DNA from: Odoribacteraceae bacterium
GTDB taxonomy: Bacteria > Bacteroidota > Bacteroidia > Bacteroidales > Marinifilaceae
NCBI GenBank assembly: GCA_031279175.1
Contig: JAITJA010000177.1
Coordinates: forward strand, 1-9,116
DNA length: 9,116 bases
Reading direction: 5' to 3'
Part shown: positions 6,566 to 9,116 of the stretch, piece after piece
Numbering within the stretch: position 1 is the first letter of the stretch
Layout: every line of letters starts with the position of its first letter
Translations under genes and position numbers: made by a program
Notes under the pieces: model-generated
What the model saw: only the letters and a program-made list of their open reading frames with translations
What the model was told of the DNA's origin: nothing
Databases searched by the model: none

Positions 6566-7793
6566 CCTCCCTTGCCGCGACGATCAACATCTCGAGCGCC
6601 TTCATCGCGGCGCGGGCGGCGTTACGCTCCCGCGTGAAAGGAAAGTGAAACTCCCGGGCCACCGTCCCCCGGGGCCCCGTCACGGCGATCCACACCGTCC
6701 CCACCGGCTTACCGGGTGAACCACCACCCGGTCCGGCAATGCCTGACGTGGCCGCGGCATAGGTCGTGCCCAGCAGCCGGCGAACACCCTCCGCCATCCC
6801 CGCGACCACCGCCTCGCTCACCGCCCCGTCACGCGCGATCACCTCCCGGGGTACCCCCAGCAACGTCGCCTTCACCTCGTCGCTATACGCCACGACGCCT
6901 CCCTTGAAATAGGCCGACGCGCCGGGAGCGAGCGTGATCTCCCGGGCCAATCCCCCGCCCGTGCAGCTCTCCGCCACGGACAGACTCTCCCCCGCGCGCG
7001 ACAACAACGCCCCCAGCTCCAGCGCCATCCCGGAATCCTCGCCCACCGTGAACCACGCGCCGGAAAGCGCGCCCGTCAACCGCTCCAGCCACCCGTCCAG
7101 CAGGCCGACGCCCTCCCCCCGGGCCGTCAATCGCAACCGCACCAGGCCCGGGGAAGGCAAGTAAGCAAGCGACATCGTCACCGGCAGGCAATCCTCGAAG
7201 TCATCCAGGCGCGACGCCAGCGCGGACTCCGCCACGCCGTACACCTTCACCACCCGGTAGTCCAGCATCACCCCCGGGGACCACGCCCGCAGCGCCGGGA
7301 GCACCTCGCGATCCATCAAGCACTCCATCTCGAAAGGCACGCCGGGAAGCGCCACCACCACCTTCCCGTCCCGCTCGAACCACATCCCGGGAGCCGTCCC
7401 CAGCCGGTTACGCAACACCCGGCATCCTTCCGGGACGAGCGCCTGCTCCCTGTTCCGCTCGTTCATCTCCGCGCCGCGTTGCCCCAGCACCTCCTCGACC
7501 CATGCCAGCGCGGACGCGTCCTCCACCAGCCGGGAGTGAAAATAACCGGCCAGCGCGCGCCGCGTCATGTCATCGCGCGTCGGGCCGAGACCACCCGTCA
7601 CGATAACCACCCCGGCGCGCGGCAACGCGTCGTCCAACGCCGACTCGATACTCCCCGCCCGGTCAGGGATCGAACGCGTCTCCACCACCTCCATCCCCGC
7701 ACCGGTCAGCCGCCCGGCGATAAAGCGGGAATTCGTGTCCAACACCTGTCCAAGCAACAGCTCGTCGCCGACGGTAATCACAAATGCATCCAT
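6555..7793 (-). CDS. cinA: CinA family nicotinamide mononucleotide deamidase-related protein
   Basis: A two-domain 412-aa cytosolic protein. Residues about 4-170 form the molybdopterin-binding-like (MoCF/COG1058) domain with VTGGLGPTRDDMTRRALA (65-82), associated in characterised members with ADP-ribose or NMN pyrophosphatase activity. Residues about 255-410 form the PncC-type NMN amidohydrolase domain with AESCTGG (274-280), FKGGVVAYSDEVK (296-308), TSGIAGPGGG (349-358) and GTVWIAVTG (365-373). The family acts in pyridine-nucleotide salvage and repair, and is named for competence-induced expression in some Gram-positives. ATG 7793 begins the canonical MDAFVITVGDELLLGQ; the open frame further upstream lacks family similarity. 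Valine is mostly GTG and third positions are G-rich, unlike the C-ending choice in pgi and the permease. A minus-strand TATCTTCG box (7861-7854), the same as the tRNA -7 box but with no TTG upstream, is a weak promoter candidate. Confidence 0.96.
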   Translation of the reverse strand: MDAFVITVGDELLLGQVLDTNSRFIAGRLTGAGMEVVETRSIPDRAGSIESALDDALPRAGVVIVTGGLGPTRDDMTRRALAGYFHSRLVEDASALAWVEEVLGQRGAEMNERNREQALVPEGCRVLRNRLGTAPGMWFERDGKVVVALPGVPFEMECLMDREVLPALRAWSPGVMLDYRVVKVYGVAESALASRLDDFEDCLPVTMSLAYLPSPGLVRLRLTARGEGVGLLDGWLERLTGALSGAWFTVGEDSGMALELGALLSRAGESLSVAESCTGGGLAREITLAPGASAYFKGGVVAYSDEVKATLLGVPREVIARDGAVSEAVVAGMAEGVRRLLGTTYAAATSGIAGPGGGSPGKPVGTVWIAVTGPRGTVAREFHFPFTRERNAARAAMKALEMLIVAAREVTG

Positions 7794-8100
7794 ACTTTTC
7801 CTGTTTAATCGTGAATAAAAAAACGCGCGGGCACTCCCCGGCGCGACGTCACGCGAAGATAGCGAAAACCACCCGGCACGCCGGGAAGCGCGCGCCAAAC
7901 CGCGGCAACCCGGGAAGTGGAAACGCCACCCGCGCGGGGGAGCTCCCCGGCGGGGGCCGCGAACGGCCTACCGGCGAGGGGCAACACCCTCGCGATCACC
8001 TCCCTTGTCACCCGCGCGCCTCGCGACGGGGCATCCTGGCTCGAGGCCCTCCCCGTCCCGCGTCCGCGTCGTGCTGGCGAACGGGCCATTACTCGTGTTG
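7794..8100 (-). other. 307-bp GC-rich gap with inverted repeats, no confident gene
   Basis: This lies between the cinA start and the stop of the upstream hypothetical gene. It has open frames on both strands, notably a 94-aa Arg/Ala/Pro-rich frame at 8089-7805 (minus) and a 63-aa frame at 7917-8108 (plus). Neither has a recognisable domain or promoter, and they look like the chance frames expected in GC-rich DNA. It contains CCCGGC/GCCGGG (7872-7885), the 12-bp palindrome GGGGAGCTCCCC (7937-7948), and a 7-bp hairpin GCGAGGG/CCCTCGC with a 6-nt loop (7974-7993). None is followed by a clear T-run in either direction. It may be a long cinA leader, a decayed gene or a GC-rich dispersed repeat. 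Confidence 0.5.
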
Positions 8101-8748
8101 TTAATTGATAATCACGGTCACTTCATTGCTCCACGGGCCATGTTCGAACCGTCTATTGATCCACGCGGCCATCAGCGTGACCCGTTTCCCGAGTTGACTT
8201 TCATCGAAAGTCAGGCGGGCGTGCAGGCGCGAGGATGGCATCTCGTTCCACCCTTCCTCCCCCTCTATCTTGAAGCGAATGAGGGTGGAATAGCTCTTGT
8301 TTTCCCGGACGCGCGTGATCGCGTGACCGTGTTGTTCCGCGCTCACGTAAGTATCCACCACGTGGTGTCTCCCGGTAAAGGCTTCCAGCATTGGAGCTTT
8401 CGATGGTCTCGGGAGCGGGTTCTTGCTCGTCTTCTCGCGCGGTCCTAACCCCATGGCCACGAGCTGCTCTCCACTGACCCTGGTGTTCGATGTCAACTGG
8501 AGGATAAACAAGCTGAGGAACTCCTTTAATTTCCTGAACGCCTCGTCTTTCACGGCTACTGTCGCGTGACTTTTCGTGCTTTTTGGCGCGTTTGCCTCGT
8601 AGGCTTTCGTCGCCTCGTCGACCAGCGCCGACAGTGGTTTTAACCACGTTTCGTCTAATCCCCAGGCCGTCGCGTTTGCAACGCAGGCGTCGCGAAGAGC
8701 TCGCGCCCAGGCAATCCACTTGGAATCTTTCCGTATACGATAACTCAT
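8101..8748 (-). CDS. Hypothetical protein, helical N-terminus plus fibronectin-III-like C-terminus
   Basis: A 215-aa protein of unknown function with no signal peptide or membrane segment. Residues 1-100 look helical (WIAWARALRDAC at 11-22, KDEAFRKLKEFLSLFI at 67-82) and end with VSGEQLVAMGLGPRE (91-105). A Pro/Lys/Ser linker follows (about 106-120). Residues about 128-215 are beta-rich and end in GKRVTLMAAWINRRF (187-201) and GPWSNEVTVIIN (204-215). This resembles the pattern of a family of Bacteroidota and spirochaete hypothetical proteins with a fibronectin-III-like end (usual motif W-x-N-x-R-G-x-x-GPWS). That family match is from memory of the pattern. It may be multicopy in its genome. 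Start ATG 8748 is the only sensible one. It is less GC-rich and has more mixed codon use than cinA. It is followed by a 307-bp gap, so no operon with cinA is assumed. Confidence 0.82.
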   Translation of the reverse strand: MSYRIRKDSKWIAWARALRDACVANATAWGLDETWLKPLSALVDEATKAYEANAPKSTKSHATVAVKDEAFRKLKEFLSLFILQLTSNTRVSGEQLVAMGLGPREKTSKNPLPRPSKAPMLEAFTGRHHVVDTYVSAEQHGHAITRVRENKSYSTLIRFKIEGEEGWNEMPSSRLHARLTFDESQLGKRVTLMAAWINRRFEHGPWSNEVTVIIN

Positions 8749-8943
8749 TGCTTTAACGATTTAAATGATCTAACATGACGTTTCTTCTTCTTTTCTTGAT
8801 AGTTTCACGATTTAACTTGGTGCTTACCCTTTTCCTCGTAAGGGTCACGCAAGGTAATACAAAAAGGTGTAAAACCAAATTCGCGCGTTAACAAGGAAAA
8901 AGAGGAACAGGGCAAGATTCCCCGTGAATCTCACGGTATTCCT
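8749..8943. other. AT-richer spacer upstream of the hypothetical gene
   Basis: No gene is seen. The base composition is lower in GC than the rest of the window. It contains a 9-bp direct repeat ACGATTTAA (8756-8764 and 8807-8815), a short inverted repeat ACCCTT/AAGGGT (8826-8845) and a 6-bp hairpin CCGTGA/TCACGG (8922-8936) next to the tandem array. It presumably holds the promoter of the minus-strand hypothetical gene. Confidence 0.5.
8849..8878 (-). promoter_or_regulatory. Weak candidate promoter for the fn3-like hypothetical gene
   Basis: On the minus strand a TTG (8878-8876) is followed after 19 bp by TACCTTGC (8856-8849). The -33 box and spacing fit the Bacteroidota pattern, but the -7 box differs from TAnnTTTG at two positions. 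The leader would be about 95 nt. Confidence 0.22.
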
Positions 8944-9116
8944 TTAAAGTCCCCCGGTCATCCATTAAAGTCCCCCGGTCATCCACTAAAGCTCCCCGAT
9001 CACCCGTGAAAGTCCCCCGATCATCCATTAAAGCTCCCCGATCACCCGTGAACGTCCCCCGATCATCCATTAAAGCTCCCCGATCACCCGTGAAAGTTCC
9101 CCGGTCACCCGTGAAA
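8944..9116. repeat. 21-bp tandem repeat array with 42-bp higher-order period
   Basis: Eight full 21-bp units start at 8944, 8965, 8986, 9007, 9028, 9049, 9070 and 9091, followed by 5 bp of a ninth at the window edge. Each unit has the form (T/C)(T/G)AA(A/C)G, then a C-rich core TCCCCC or CTCCCC (TTCCCC in the last), then G(G/A)TCA, then TCCA or CCCG. The first two units are identical. From 8986 two subtypes alternate, giving a 42-bp period: 8986-9027 and 9028-9069 differ at only two positions, and unit 9070-9090 is identical to 9028-9048. The last unit is a hybrid. Because 21 is a multiple of three, frames on both strands stay open: a D-R-G heptad on the minus strand (from the window edge to a stop at 8888) and a K-x-P-R-S heptad on the plus strand. 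Whether it is coding cannot be decided here. The array is incomplete. Confidence 0.95.

Noticed and set aside
7805..8089. 94-aa open frame on the minus strand upstream of cinA
   Set aside because: It is dominated by Arg, Ala, Pro and Gly, has no domain, promoter or conserved motif that I recognise, and lies in GC-rich DNA where frames are open on both strands. It is described within the gap entry instead.
8756..8815. Two ACGATTTAA copies as a possible target-site duplication or attachment site
   Set aside because: Only 9 bp long and 42 bp apart in AT-rich DNA, with no mobile element between them.
8888..9070. 60-aa D-R-G repeat protein on the minus strand
   Set aside because: The frame simply follows the tandem repeat and is open past the window edge, so the ATG at 9070 is not a credible start. 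A plus-strand frame is equally open, so coding status is undecided.
8944..9116. CRISPR array
   Set aside because: The units are directly adjacent 21-bp copies with no unique spacers, and no cas genes are present.

Overview
The window reads as a GC-rich chromosomal segment from a member of the Bacteroidota, probably Bacteroidales. Three things point there. A DUF4294 protein, a single-chain iron-sulfur L-serine ammonia-lyase and a BFN-plus-UVR protein are typical of that phylum. Two promoter-like sites fit the Bacteroidota pattern TTG-N19-21-TAnnTTTG with at most one mismatch in the -7 box and a perfect TTG at -33, and a third has a perfect -7 box. No gene start depends on an obvious Shine-Dalgarno sequence. 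I cannot name the genus.

Layout. Positions 4083 to 25 on the minus strand hold a compact co-directional run: yqgE, the RNase P RNA gene rnpB, L-serine ammonia-lyase, a bifunctional-nuclease (BFN) domain protein, and glucose-6-phosphate isomerase (pgi). The last three overlap by 19-20 bp, and rnpB fits between its neighbours with about 10 and 40 bp to spare. Divergent from yqgE is a secreted DUF4294 protein (4148-4723, plus). It is followed by a tRNA-Arg(TCT) gene with its own promoter and terminator, then an APC-family amino-acid permease with a near-ideal Bacteroidota promoter (5144-6565, plus). The permease ends tail to tail, with an 11-bp overlap, against cinA (6555-7793, minus).

The right-hand end is more accessory in character. 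It holds a 307-bp GC-rich gap rich in inverted repeats, a 215-aa protein of unknown function with a helical N-terminus and a fibronectin-III-like C-terminus (8101-8748, minus), about 195 bp of AT-richer spacer, and a 21-bp tandem repeat array that runs off the window. The array has a 42-bp higher-order period.

Working together: the left block is housekeeping (glycolysis, serine deamination to pyruvate, tRNA maturation), and the centre supplies a tRNA, amino-acid uptake and NAD-salvage-type nucleotide repair (CinA). I see no defence system, mobile element, CRISPR array or biosynthetic cluster. The least explained parts are the tandem array with its neighbouring fn3-like protein, and the 307-bp gap.
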